Of a stretch of 7,408 nt of DNA, positions 1 to 7,408 are shown piece after piece. A model generated the notes under the pieces. It was not told the DNA's origin. It did no database searches and saw only the letters and a program-made list of their open reading frames with translations. The translations under genes were made by a program, and so were the position numbers. The DNA is from Candidatus Cloacimonadota bacterium (GTDB lineage Bacteria; Muiribacteriota; UBA6191; JACPRK01), in the NCBI GenBank assembly GCA_021772705.1, contig JAJFLN010000372.1:1-7408 (forward strand). The letters run 5' to 3'. The first letter of the stretch is position 1; every line of letters begins with the position of its first letter.

Positions 1-1413
1 GAATGAAACCTCGATCTGAGGTATGCCGCGGGGCGCCGACGGAATCCCTGTCAGGTCAAACCGGCCCAGGGTTCGGTTCTCGGTCGCCATCTCTCTCTCG
101 CCCTGCAGCACATGAATGCTGACTGTGGGCTGGTTGTCAGCTGCAGTGGAGAAGATCTGACTCTTGTGTGTCGGGATCGTGGTGTTCCGCTCGATAAGCC
201 GAGTGCAAACGCCGCCCAGGGTCTCGAGGCCCAAAGACAGGGGCGTCACGTCCAGGAGCAGGACGTCCTTCACCTCACCGCCGAGGACACCAGCCTGAAT
301 CGCGGCGCCGATGGCCACACATTCGTCGGGATTGATGTCCTTGCGGGCATCCTTGCCGTAGAAGCCCTTGACCACATCGAGGACCTGGGGCATCCGGGTA
401 GAGCCGCCCACCAGGAGTACGTCGTCTAGTTCGCTGGCGGGCATGCCCGCATCGGCCAACGCCTTCTTGACCGGCCCCTTGGTCCGGTCGATGAGGTCGG
501 ACGTCATCTGCTCGAAGACAGACCGGGACAGGTCCAGAGACAGGTGTTGCGGCGTTCCGGACTGGTCGACGGTGATGAAGGGCAGATTGATGTTGGAGCT
601 GGTCTTGTTGGACAACTCGATCTTGGCGTTCTCGGCAGCATCCTTCAGGCGCTGGACAGCCATCTTGTCCTTCGAGAGGTCAATACCGGACTGCTTCTTG
701 AACTCCGAGATCATCCAGTCGATGATTCGCTGATCCCAGTCATCGCCGCCAAGGTGATTGTCACCATTGGTGGACTTCACCTCGAAGACGCCTTCCGATA
801 GCTCCAGGATGGAGACATCGAAGGTCCCGCCGCCGAGGTCGAAGACCATGATGGTCCGGTCCTTGCCTTGCTTGTCCATGCCGAAGGCCAGTGCCGCAGC
901 GGTAGGCTCGTTGATGATGCGCAGGACTTCCAGGCCGGCGATCTTACCGGCGTCCTTCGTCGCCTGCCGCTGGGAGTCGTTGAAGTAGGCGGGCACGGTG
1001 ATAACAGCCTTGGTCACGGGCTCGCCGAGGTAGGCCTCTGCATCCTTCTTGAGCTTGATGAGCGTCTGGGCGGAGATCTCGGGGGGCGAGAACTGCTTGC
1101 CGTCCACATCGACCCGGGCGTCACCGTTGGTGCTCTTGACGACCTTGTAGGTCACGATGGCCCGTTCGGACTCGACTTCGTCGTACCGGCGGCCCATGAA
1201 ACGCTTGATGGAGAAGATGGTCTTTTCCGGGTTGGTGACAGCCTGCCGCTTCGCCACCTGACCCACGAGACGCTCGTCGTCCTTGGCGTAGGCCACGACT
1301 GAGGGGGTGGTGCGGGCGCCCTCGCTATTGATGATGACTCTTGCTTCGCCACCCTCCATGACAGCCATGCAGCTGTTGGTGGTTCCCAGGTCGATACCAA
1401 TGGTCTTGGACAT
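1..1413 (-). CDS. dnaK: Chaperone protein DnaK (Hsp70), C-terminus cut by window edge
   Basis: ATP-dependent cytosolic Hsp70 chaperone that binds exposed hydrophobic segments of unfolded proteins, working with DnaJ and GrpE. I translated the minus strand from the ATG at 1413 and found 471 uninterrupted codons, still open at base 1. Family members are about 640 residues, so roughly the last quarter is missing. The nucleotide-binding domain starts with IGIDLGTTNS (residues 5-14). It continues with the phosphate-2 loop DLGGGTFD, in which Thr197 matches the E. coli autophosphorylation threonine, and with VGGSTR at 335-340. The interdomain linker LLLDVTPLSL (Asp388) and the first strands of the substrate-binding domain follow. 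The region after FMGRRY carries the extra segment of Gram-negative-type DnaK. The start is supported by AGGAAG at 1421-1426, 7 bases upstream. dnaK lies downstream of hrcA and grpE, with no CIRCE element of its own, so it is probably read from the hrcA promoter. Identity is certain; only the 3' end is unseen. Confidence 0.98.
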   Translation of the reverse strand, partial: MSKTIGIDLGTTNSCMAVMEGGEARVIINSEGARTTPSVVAYAKDDERLVGQVAKRQAVTNPEKTIFSIKRFMGRRYDEVESERAIVTYKVVKSTNGDARVDVDGKQFSPPEISAQTLIKLKKDAEAYLGEPVTKAVITVPAYFNDSQRQATKDAGKIAGLEVLRIINEPTAAALAFGMDKQGKDRTIMVFDLGGGTFDVSILELSEGVFEVKSTNGDNHLGGDDWDQRIIDWMISEFKKQSGIDLSKDKMAVQRLKDAAENAKIELSNKTSSNINLPFITVDQSGTPQHLSLDLSRSVFEQMTSDLIDRTKGPVKKALADAGMPASELDDVLLVGGSTRMPQVLDVVKGFYGKDARKDINPDECVAIGAAIQAGVLGGEVKDVLLLDVTPLSLGLETLGGVCTRLIERNTTIPTHKSQIFSTAADNQPTVSIHVLQGEREMATENRTLGRFDLTGIPSAPRGIPQIEVSF

Positions 1414-1612
1414 CTGATGTCTTCCTTTCTTCTGGCTGTGATACAGCGGTTGTAGCTTTTCAAGGTCCCCGCCCGAGAGGTAGGGCCCTCCGCCAGTCAG
1501 CAAGCTTCAGGCCAAGCCAGCAGAATCTCTATTCATGCGGGTTCTCACGATCGGAAAAGGCGGGACGAAACAATCCTACTGTTTCACCGAACGTTACAGT
1601 CTGAAACAACCC
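1414..1612 (-). other. grpE-dnaK intergenic spacer with weak dyads
   Basis: This 199-base spacer is long for the inside of an operon. It holds the dnaK ribosome binding site at its left end. Near grpE it holds two short inverted repeats that cannot both form fully: GTTTCA/TGAAAC (1581-1586 with 1602-1607) and ACTGT/ACAGT (1578-1582 with 1596-1600). No U-run follows on the minus strand, so this is not a convincing terminator. It could be an mRNA processing or stability element. CTTGAAA (minus strand, 1464-1458) resembles a heat-shock sigma -35 box, but no well-spaced -10 follows. I see no CIRCE repeat and no credible small gene here. Confidence 0.4.
1421..1426 (-). promoter_or_regulatory. Ribosome binding site of dnaK
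   Basis: AGGAAG on the minus strand, 7 bases before the ATG at 1413. This is good Shine-Dalgarno spacing and fixes the dnaK start. The match to the DnaK N-terminus (MSKTIGIDLGTTNS) agrees. Confidence 0.8.
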
Positions 1613-2341
1613 TCAGTCGCGGGAGGCCTCCCCGGGCTCGTCGGCTGGGGACCGTCCATCCTCGTCCTCTCCGTCGGTCGCCAAGGCGCCGCTGCTGACC
1701 ACGACCTTGGCATGTCGCAGCACCCGTTCCCCAATCAGGTAGCCCCGCTCCACTTCGGCTGCAACCACACCCTCGGCATGGTCCGGCGAAGGGGCCTGCA
1801 TGACTGCCTCGTGCAGGTTCGGGTCATAGCTTTCGCCGACGGCGGCGATGGGCAGAACCTCCTGCTTTTCGAGATAGGACGTGAAGAGCTGATAGATCTG
1901 TCTCGAACCGGTCTTCAAAGCTTCGATGTCGGTAGAGGCCTCCATGGCATCGATGGCTCGATGAAAGCTGTCGATCACGGGAAGCAATCCCCGAAGAACC
2001 CGCTCTTTCCGCTCCGCCAACTCCCGCTCCCGGTCTCGCTGATGACGCTTTCGGATGTTGTCCAGATCGGCGGCGTGACGCTGCAAGCTGGCAAGCTGGG
2101 CCCTGAGGGATTCGACCTCCTTCTGGAGGGCTGCGGCCTGCTCCGGCGTGGGAGGCTGAGCCGGAGTGGTCTCCATGGCCACCGGCTCCTGGGAGAGCGG
2201 CGCGCCTGCCTCGCCTTGGTAGTCCTGCTGTGCGTCCTCCTGAGGTCCGGCGTCACCGGAGGTGGAGGTGTCGATGTCCTGGGCCTCGGAGGCCTGCGTT
2301 TCTTCCGTACTCGTGCCGCTCGATGTCTTGTCGTCGCTCAT
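1613..2341 (-). CDS. grpE: Nucleotide exchange factor GrpE
   Basis: Homodimeric cochaperone that releases ADP from DnaK so that ATP can rebind and substrate is freed. The protein has 242 residues, somewhat longer than the common 180-210 because both ends are extended. Residues 1-63 are acidic, Gln/Thr/Ser-rich and probably disordered. Residues 64-115 form the long coiled-coil dimerisation helix, including DNIRKR at 94-99. The compact beta domain that contacts DnaK follows, with YDPNLHEAV at 172-180 and the family signature ending GYLIGERVLRHAKVVVS at 200-216. The last 26 residues are another acidic tail. The ATG at 2341 overlaps the hrcA stop as ATGA, and a purine-rich AAGGAA lies only two bases upstream, so translation is probably coupled to hrcA. 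The neighbouring hrcA and dnaK genes agree with the call. Confidence 0.96.
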   Translation of the reverse strand: MSDDKTSSGTSTEETQASEAQDIDTSTSGDAGPQEDAQQDYQGEAGAPLSQEPVAMETTPAQPPTPEQAAALQKEVESLRAQLASLQRHAADLDNIRKRHQRDRERELAERKERVLRGLLPVIDSFHRAIDAMEASTDIEALKTGSRQIYQLFTSYLEKQEVLPIAAVGESYDPNLHEAVMQAPSPDHAEGVVAAEVERGYLIGERVLRHAKVVVSSGALATDGEDEDGRSPADEPGEASRD

Positions 2342-3387
2342 AGTTCCTTGTCAGAGAACACTCTCGATAGGGAGTCCGATACATGATTCACGTAGTTGAT
2401 TATCCTCGGGTAGTCCATGCGGCGTGGGCCCAGGATGCCGATGGCTCCCTGCACGGACCCCCGAACCCGATAGACGGAACTGACGAGACTGAAGTCCCTC
2501 AGTACCCGATCCTCCGGATTGGAAGCGACGCCCATGAACGTGATCTGGGCCCCCGTGGCTTGGGTACCGGTTAGCATCCTGACCAGTACTTCCCGCTTTT
2601 CGAAGGCATCCAGGATGGCCCGGGCCTTCTGAAAGTTCTGAAACTCCGGCTGAGCCAGAACCGAGGAGGTGCCCGTCAGCAAGACCTCCCGGCTCGAGGT
2701 TGTCTCCAGCTTGCTGGAGAAGAGCTCCATGGCCCGTCTGATGGAATCCCGGTAGGAACTCTCGACCTCCTGAAGAACGACGAGGCACTCTTGCAGGAAC
2801 TCCGTCAAGGGTGCCCTTCCGAAGCGATCGTTCACCATCCGGCCGTACAGGTCGAGACGGTCCTGCGGAACGGGCTGGTCCACGGGCAGTAAGTGGGCCT
2901 CAGCGTGATTTGCGTTGGTCACGAGCACGGCCAGAACCTGTCGTGGATCGACTGCTGTCAGCTGAAGACGGGTGAAGGTGCTGTTCAGAGGGGAGGGAAA
3001 GGCCGCAACGGCCACGAGTTCCGTGACCATGCTGAGGATCTGAATGGCCTCCTGCAGCAGCTCGCCGGCCTCTTTCGTGGCCACCAGGCTTTCCCGCTCC
3101 AGGCTCTCGAGGCGCAGCTCCTCCGGCTCATCGGCCCGAATGTCGTCCAGGCTGGCCACGTAAGCACGGTAGCCCTCGTCGGTGGGAATCCGGCCCGCCG
3201 ATGTGTGCGGCTGCAGCAGAAACCCGAGTTCCTCCAGATCGGCCATCTCGTTGCGAATGGTGGCCGGGCTGTAAGGTAGACGGAATCGCTTTGCCAAGCA
3301 TCGGGAACTGACGGGCTCGGCAGTCTCGATGAAGAGAGCCACCGACAGCTCCAGGATCTGCCGTTGTCTCGCAGTGAGATTGTTCAC
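2338..3387 (-). CDS. hrcA: Heat-inducible transcription repressor HrcA
   Basis: Cytosolic repressor of class I heat-shock genes. In characterised bacteria it binds CIRCE inverted repeats as a dimer and needs the GroEL chaperonin to stay active, so heat stress relieves repression. The 349 residues match the usual length. Residues 1-75 are the winged helix-turn-helix, starting LTARQRQILELSVALFIETAEPVSS and including SPATIRNEMADLEELGFL (40-57) and the wing HTSAGRIPTDEGYRAYV (61-77). The C-terminal GAF-like region ends with the family hallmark GAIGILGPRRMDYPRIINYV (314-333). The start is GTG at 3387: no in-frame ATG precedes it, GGAAGG lies 11 bases upstream, and the N-terminus aligns with the family. 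It is the first gene of the operon, just downstream of a CIRCE-like site, which implies autoregulation. It overlaps grpE by four bases. Confidence 0.97.
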   Translation of the reverse strand: MNNLTARQRQILELSVALFIETAEPVSSRCLAKRFRLPYSPATIRNEMADLEELGFLLQPHTSAGRIPTDEGYRAYVASLDDIRADEPEELRLESLERESLVATKEAGELLQEAIQILSMVTELVAVAAFPSPLNSTFTRLQLTAVDPRQVLAVLVTNANHAEAHLLPVDQPVPQDRLDLYGRMVNDRFGRAPLTEFLQECLVVLQEVESSYRDSIRRAMELFSSKLETTSSREVLLTGTSSVLAQPEFQNFQKARAILDAFEKREVLVRMLTGTQATGAQITFMGVASNPEDRVLRDFSLVSSVYRVRGSVQGAIGILGPRRMDYPRIINYVNHVSDSLSRVFSDKEL

Positions 3388-3398
3388 GGTGAGTCTAG

Positions 3399-3404
3399 CC
3401 TTCC
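3399..3404 (-). promoter_or_regulatory. Ribosome binding site of hrcA
   Basis: GGAAGG on the minus strand, 11 bases before the GTG at 3387. The spacing is slightly long. It supports GTG as the start, since no in-frame ATG lies between it and the CIRCE-like repeat. Confidence 0.6.
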
Positions 3405-3410
3405 AATAGA

Positions 3411-3437
3411 TTAGCAGCCAACCCAGGGGACTGCTAA
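3411..3437 (-). promoter_or_regulatory. CIRCE-like operator (HrcA binding site)
   Basis: Read on the plus strand, the arms are TTAGCAGCC (3411-3419) and GACTGCTAA (3429-3437), separated by exactly nine bases. This is the 9-9-9 layout of CIRCE, whose consensus is TTAGCACTC-N9-GAGTGCTAA. The outer six bases of each arm match perfectly, and the arms pair at 8 of 9 positions. Both arms differ from the consensus at the seventh position (G in place of C, kept symmetric), and the left arm also differs at the eighth. The site lies 24 bases upstream of the hrcA start and directly after the candidate -10 box, where bound HrcA would block transcription initiation. The repeat is seen directly; binding by this HrcA is inferred. 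Confidence 0.8.
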
Positions 3438-3440
3438 TTC

Positions 3441-3470
3441 GTTATATCACGCCCAAAGTGAGACAGGCAA
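3441..3470 (-). promoter_or_regulatory. Candidate sigma-70-type promoter of hrcA-grpE-dnaK
   Basis: On the minus strand, TTGCCT (3470-3465) is followed after 18 bases by TATAAC (3446-3441). These resemble the -35 and -10 boxes TTGACA and TATAAT. Transcription would start at about 3434, inside the CIRCE-like repeat, which is the normal arrangement for HrcA-controlled operons. The boxes are pattern matches and the start point is predicted. Confidence 0.55.
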
Positions 3471-3500
3471 GGGACAGATCAGTCCGAGGGGCATGACAGG

Positions 3501-3524
3501 GCCATTCGCCAGCCCGAGAATGGC
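3501..3524 (-). repeat. Short hairpin next to the tad terminator
   Basis: GCCATTC (3501-3507) pairs perfectly with GAATGGC (3518-3524) around a 10-base loop. The right arm shares base 3524 with the larger hairpin 3524-3552. An alternative pairing of TTCGCC (3505-3510) with GGCGAA (3522-3527) would cut into that larger stem. It may be a second, weaker stop signal or an RNA end-protecting structure. Confidence 0.4.
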
Positions 3525-3552
3525 GAAACCGAGGCAAATTGCCTCGGTTTCG
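3524..3552 (-). terminator. Probable terminator hairpin after tadC
   Basis: A perfect 12-bp stem, CGAAACCGAGGC (3524-3535) with GCCTCGGTTTCG (3541-3552), encloses a loop of five bases (AAATT on the plus strand). It lies 34 bases beyond the tadC stop and before the hrcA promoter, where the tad transcript should end. The 3' side of the stem contains GGTTTCG on the minus strand, but no true U-run follows, so it is an atypical intrinsic terminator. It may need a helper factor or act as an RNA 3'-end stabiliser. Confidence 0.6.
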
Positions 3553-3585
3553 AGATGACGCGGGTTTGAACTGAGTAGCTCCCGA

Positions 3586-4500
3586 TCAGGGAGTGAGACC
3601 CTTGTTGGGTCCGAAGAACTTGGCGAACTCCTGGAACCGGATGATGATGGGAGCCATGAGGATGATGAGCAGTGGCGGGAAGATGCAGAACACCGTCGGG
3701 AACAGGATGAGGACTGGAGTTGCGTTGGCGGCCTTCTCCAGGTCCTGGTAGACTGCGACGCGCATCTGCTCGGACTGAGCCCTCAGAGTGGAGCTGACAT
3801 CAATTCCGAGAGTGGTGGCCTGAACGATGGACTCGACGAAGCTGAAGAACGCCAGGATGTCGATTCTCTCGCCCATGTTCTGCAGCGCCTCTTCCATTGT
3901 TGCGCCCAGGTCCAGGTCCTGATGGAAGACTTTGAGCTCCTCCATCAGAGGGCTGGGCTCGGAGAAGGCGACGAGCCGCTCCACAGCCATCTTGAAGTCC
4001 AGACCGGCCTCGATGGCGAGGCTGATGAGGTCGATGACGTAGGGCAGCTCCTCGAAGATCTTTTCCTTGCGCTGCCGGGCCCTCTGCTGGATCTTCAGGA
4101 TCGGATAGTTGAGCCCGAAGCAGAACATGATCAGGGCGCCCATCCAGGGGTGGGGCGAGAAGATCGTTCCCGCGATGCTGCCGAGAATGCCGAGGGTGAA
4201 GAGACCCAGGACCACGGCGGTAACTTCCCGGGCTGCCATGAGCTCTTCGCCGTCCATTTCCAGCACTCCTGCCGCGTCAAGGTGCTGCTTGTTTGCCTTG
4301 ATGACATTGGAGTTCTGGTCCAGACCGAGTGTCCGATTCATCTGAATGGCAGCAGAGATCAATGGCCGGGCCAGGGTGAGAAAGAAGCGAGCCTCTACAT
4401 TCAAGGTCCGCATCGTCGTGTCCTTCCCTCCTCGCATCATCTGATAGATGAGCAGGAAGGCGACGAAGAGGATGAGACAGATAATGGCTACGAAACCCAT
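3586..4500 (-). CDS. tadC: Tad pilus assembly inner-membrane protein TadC (GspF family)
   Basis: Inner-membrane platform protein of the Tad (Flp) pilus / type II secretion-like machine. With TadB it is thought to transmit the work of the TadA ATPase to pilin assembly. The protein has 304 residues. A membrane anchor lies at 2-20, a cytoplasmic stretch at about 22-90, membrane segments at about 93-112 and 118-135, a cytoplasmic GspF domain at about 150-258 (ELPYVIDLISLAIEAGLDF at 151-169 is characteristic), and a final hydrophobic segment at 260-287 (LILFPTVFCIFPPLLIIL) typical of TadC. The start ATG at 4500 has GGGAG at 4511-4507, six bases upstream. It sits 14 bases after tadB and is the last gene of the unit before the hairpin. 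TadB and TadC are paralogous; position after TadB and the FPTVFCIFPP segment favour TadC. Confidence 0.9.
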   Translation of the reverse strand: MGFVAIICLILFVAFLLIYQMMRGGKDTTMRTLNVEARFFLTLARPLISAAIQMNRTLGLDQNSNVIKANKQHLDAAGVLEMDGEELMAAREVTAVVLGLFTLGILGSIAGTIFSPHPWMGALIMFCFGLNYPILKIQQRARQRKEKIFEELPYVIDLISLAIEAGLDFKMAVERLVAFSEPSPLMEELKVFHQDLDLGATMEEALQNMGERIDILAFFSFVESIVQATTLGIDVSSTLRAQSEQMRVAVYQDLEKAANATPVLILFPTVFCIFPPLLIILMAPIIIRFQEFAKFFGPNKGLTP

Positions 4501-4514
4501 GGGTCGCTCCCAGG

Positions 4515-5317
4515 TCAGATCGAAGAGGTTCGGTTGAGGATGGCTCTGAGAATGACGATGCCGAGAATCTGGAGGAAGATGGCGCTGTAGAATGCCAGCT
4601 GCCCCAGAGTGTTGTTGTGCAACGACTCGATGTGCTCAGGATTCAGGTAAGAGAGGATGATGTACAGTGTGATCGGCAGGGCCATGACGACATAGGCGGA
4701 GTATCGCTGCTGCAGTGTCATCGACTCGAGGCGACCTACGACCTTCTTCCGTTCTGCGACGGCGAAGATGATCTGGTCATAGAGAGCGATCAGATTACCT
4801 CCCGTCTCACGCTGGAAGAGAGTGGCGGTGACGAAGAGCTTGAAGTCCTTGCTGGGCACTCGATCGAGCAGATTTCGCAGGGCTTGCTCGAAAGTGACCC
4901 CCAGTTCGATCTCTGCCAGGACTGCATTGAATTCGCTGCGAATGGGATCCGGCATGGACTTGGCGACTAGCTCGAAACCCTGCTCTAGGGTTCGGCCTGC
5001 CTTCAAGGCACCCGAGATGATGAGCAAGGCGTTGACGAGCTGTTCGCCCATCGTCTTTGCCTTCTCTTCTTCCTTCCTGCCCATGAACCCGACTACAGCC
5101 ACGTTGATGAGCAACAGGAAGACGGCAACAATATGGACCTTCAGCTGGAGGATGGCCCAAAAGAAGAAGACCAGGATCAGGTTCAGCATCAGGACCCGAA
5201 CGCGCTGAGCCGGTGCCAGCCCCTGGATTCGCCGATACAGGAGGTAGACGGCGAACACGCCGAGCGTGACCAGAACGATCTGGATCAGCGCGACGATTAC
5301 GTTGCTGGTTGCGCTCA

Positions 5318-5318
<1 letters not shown>
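4515..5318 (-). CDS. tadB: Tad pilus assembly inner-membrane protein TadB (GspF family)
   Basis: Inner-membrane partner of TadC in the Tad pilus assembly platform. The protein has 267 residues. Hydrophobic segments lie at about 6-28 and 44-78 (probably two passes), then a cytoplasmic GspF domain at about 92-205, then two membrane segments at about 207-225 and 238-260. Within the GspF domain, GEQLVNALLIISGALKAGRT (91-110) and the run from ELGVTFEQAL (138) to QRETGGNLI (169-177) are family hallmarks. The stop of tadA and the ATG of tadB share one base (TGATG at 5320-5316), and AAGGAGG at 5335-5329 lies ten bases upstream, inside tadA. Translation is therefore probably coupled, keeping motor and platform in step. 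Confidence 0.92.
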
Positions 5319-6724
<1,406 letters not shown>

Positions 6725-6729
6725 AGGAA

Positions 6730-6735
6730 CCTCCT
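6730..6735 (-). promoter_or_regulatory. Strong ribosome binding site deciding the tadA start
   Basis: AGGAGG on the minus strand, inside GAGGAGGTT and followed after five bases by GTG (6724). It is the best Shine-Dalgarno sequence near the tadA 5' end and the reason for choosing GTG over the upstream ATG at 6775. It would also encode Glu-Glu-Val if the longer start is used, so a chance match is possible. Confidence 0.55.
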
Positions 6736-6773
6736 CGATCCGCTGCCCCTTGGTAATCACGTCAGGTTGCGGC

Positions 6774-6802
6774 ATCGTATCATGAGGTCAGGGACCGGTC
6801 AA
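6774..6802 (-). promoter_or_regulatory. Candidate promoter of tadABC
   Basis: On the minus strand, TTGACC (6802-6797, five of six to TTGACA) is followed after exactly 17 bases by TACGAT (6779-6774, four of six to TATAAT). Transcription would begin near 6767, giving a leader of about 43 bases to the GTG at 6724. The -10 box overlaps the upstream ATG at 6775, so if this promoter is used, that ATG would not be in the mRNA. This is a pattern match only. Confidence 0.45.
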
Positions 6803-6829
6803 GGCGATCACCTGGGCACGTGATCGCCT
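6802..6829. promoter_or_regulatory. 10-bp dyad abutting the tadA promoter (operator or terminator)
   Basis: AGGCGATCAC (6802-6811) pairs perfectly with GTGATCGCCT (6820-6829) around an eight-base loop. It lies between the upstream gene and tadA, and its last base is the first base of the candidate -35 box. There is no U-run after it on the minus strand, so a terminator is possible but atypical. A dyad touching a -35 box could equally be a binding site for a dimeric regulator. Confidence 0.5.
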
Positions 6830-6908
6830 GAATTGATCGGACTTTTCACAACATCACGCTCTGAGCCCAGACCACCGCAGCCACCCGCGCCGCCCCTGGA
6901 CCTCGGGG

Positions 6909-7408
6909 TCAGAGAATTCCAACACCCACCCCCGGCAGGTCGGGCATGCTGGGATAGGGATTGGGCATGGAACTGACGTTCCTTTGCAGGCGATCCAGGG
7001 CCTCCAGATAGACCAAGTCCCGGTGGAACACGGTGGCCCTTCCCGCCGGGTCCACTCCCGTCACTGCGAGCCGGACGAAAGGAGCGCCGGAGGAGCTGTC
7101 GGCAAGGAGCGCCACCTCGAAGCGATCCAGATGAATGGCGCTCAGCCGGACTCCGTTTCGGTAGAACCCGGCGTCGGGCTCTCCGGAAGGCACGAATCGA
7201 TATCGAACCGTCTCGAGACCCAGCTCCGAGAGCTGACGAGTCAGACTGCCGCTCTCGATCTCCGGGACAACGCTGATCTCGATCTCCTGGCCGGACACGA
7301 TCCTGACAGGCCGAGGAGTGGCGCCGGTCCCGGGCTTTCGCCGAGGCACGGCGATCCTGTCCAGGTCACGCCGGATCCACTGGGTGGCGATGATGGCAGA
7401 GCGCGTGG
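6909..7408 (-). CDS. Partial protein, possible pseudopilin-type minor pilin
   Basis: The reading frame ends with TGA at 6909-6911 and is open to the right edge, giving the last 165 residues. A GTG at 7349 is possible as a start, but upstream codons continue in frame as AIIATQWIRRDLDRIA, so the true start is probably outside the window. I do not recognise the protein with certainty. The visible N-terminus looks like the end of a pilin-type hydrophobic helix followed by an Arg/Asp-rich segment. The body alternates as expected of beta strands, with VRYRFVPSG, then YRNGVRLSAIHLDRFEVAL and FVRLAVTGVDPAG. This layout resembles PilW/GspJ-type minor pseudopilins. Its place upstream of the tad motor genes fits such a role, but that is inference. 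No cysteines, catalytic motif or full membrane segment is visible. The Pro-rich C-terminus (NPYPSMPDLPGVG) looks unstructured. Confidence 0.6.
   Translation of the reverse strand, partial: TRSAIIATQWIRRDLDRIAVPRRKPGTGATPRPVRIVSGQEIEISVVPEIESGSLTRQLSELGLETVRYRFVPSGEPDAGFYRNGVRLSAIHLDRFEVALLADSSSGAPFVRLAVTGVDPAGRATVFHRDLVYLEALDRLQRNVSSMPNPYPSMPDLPGVGVGIL

Noticed and set aside
1152..1463. 103-codon minus-strand frame crossing the dnaK start
   Set aside because: It overlaps dnaK in another frame with a Ser/Pro/Arg-rich shadow composition and starts at TTG.
1440..1464. Heat-shock sigma (sigma-32-like) promoter before dnaK
   Set aside because: CTTGAAA is a good -35 box, but no CCCCAT-like -10 lies at the right distance, so I do not annotate it as a promoter.
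1535..2386. 283-codon open frame on the plus strand opposite grpE
   Set aside because: It is antisense to a certain grpE; its Leu/Gly/Arg-rich composition is typical of a shadow frame.
3374..3387. GTGA-N6-TCAC, a CRP-like half-site pair at the hrcA start codon
   Set aside because: It lies within the first hrcA codons (Val-start, Asn, Asn, Leu, Thr), lacks the outer T and A of the CRP consensus, and is downstream of the promoter.
3922..4590. 222-codon open frame on the plus strand opposite tadC
   Set aside because: Its Glu/Asp/His-rich translation mirrors the hydrophobic tadC codons; no domain or ribosome binding site is seen.
6812..6829. sigma-54 promoter near the tadA dyad
   Set aside because: No GG-N10-GC pair with the TGGCAC/TTGC context is present on either strand.

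Overview
The window carries seven genes, all on the minus strand and so transcribed from right to left. It holds two familiar modules side by side. On the right (3586-7408) is part of a Tad / type II secretion-like pilus locus. On the left (1-3387) is a class I heat-shock chaperone operon. I see no mobile element, tRNA, rRNA, CRISPR array or phage gene. I did not find an undescribed system. The less ordinary points are regulatory sites, one start codon and one protein tail.

Right part, in transcription order. First comes the C-terminal 165 residues of a protein that looks like a pseudopilin-type minor pilin (the gene runs off the right edge). A 10-bp dyad and a candidate promoter follow, then tadA/cpaF (the pilus motor ATPase), tadB and tadC (inner-membrane platform proteins). 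tadA and tadB overlap by one base, and 14 bases separate tadB from tadC, so these three form one transcription unit. A strong hairpin downstream of tadC (3524-3552) probably ends that unit. The prepilin, secretin, peptidase and TadZ genes expected for a complete Tad system are not in the window.

Left part. A candidate promoter (3441-3470) is followed at once by a CIRCE-like inverted repeat (3411-3437, 9-9-9 architecture), then hrcA, grpE and dnaK. hrcA and grpE overlap by 4 bases (ATGA). dnaK follows after 199 bases and is cut by the left edge at residue 471. HrcA should bind the CIRCE element and repress this operon. GrpE is the nucleotide-exchange factor for DnaK, and dnaJ may lie beyond the left edge.

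Organism. This is a bacterium with moderately GC-rich DNA and clear Shine-Dalgarno sites. DnaK has the extra segment in its N-terminal domain that is typical of Gram-negative-type DnaK proteins, while the hrcA-grpE-dnaK order with CIRCE is shared by many phyla. The DnaK and Tad sequences would fit a deltaproteobacterial, planctomycete or similar deep Gram-negative lineage, but I cannot place it more exactly from sequence alone.
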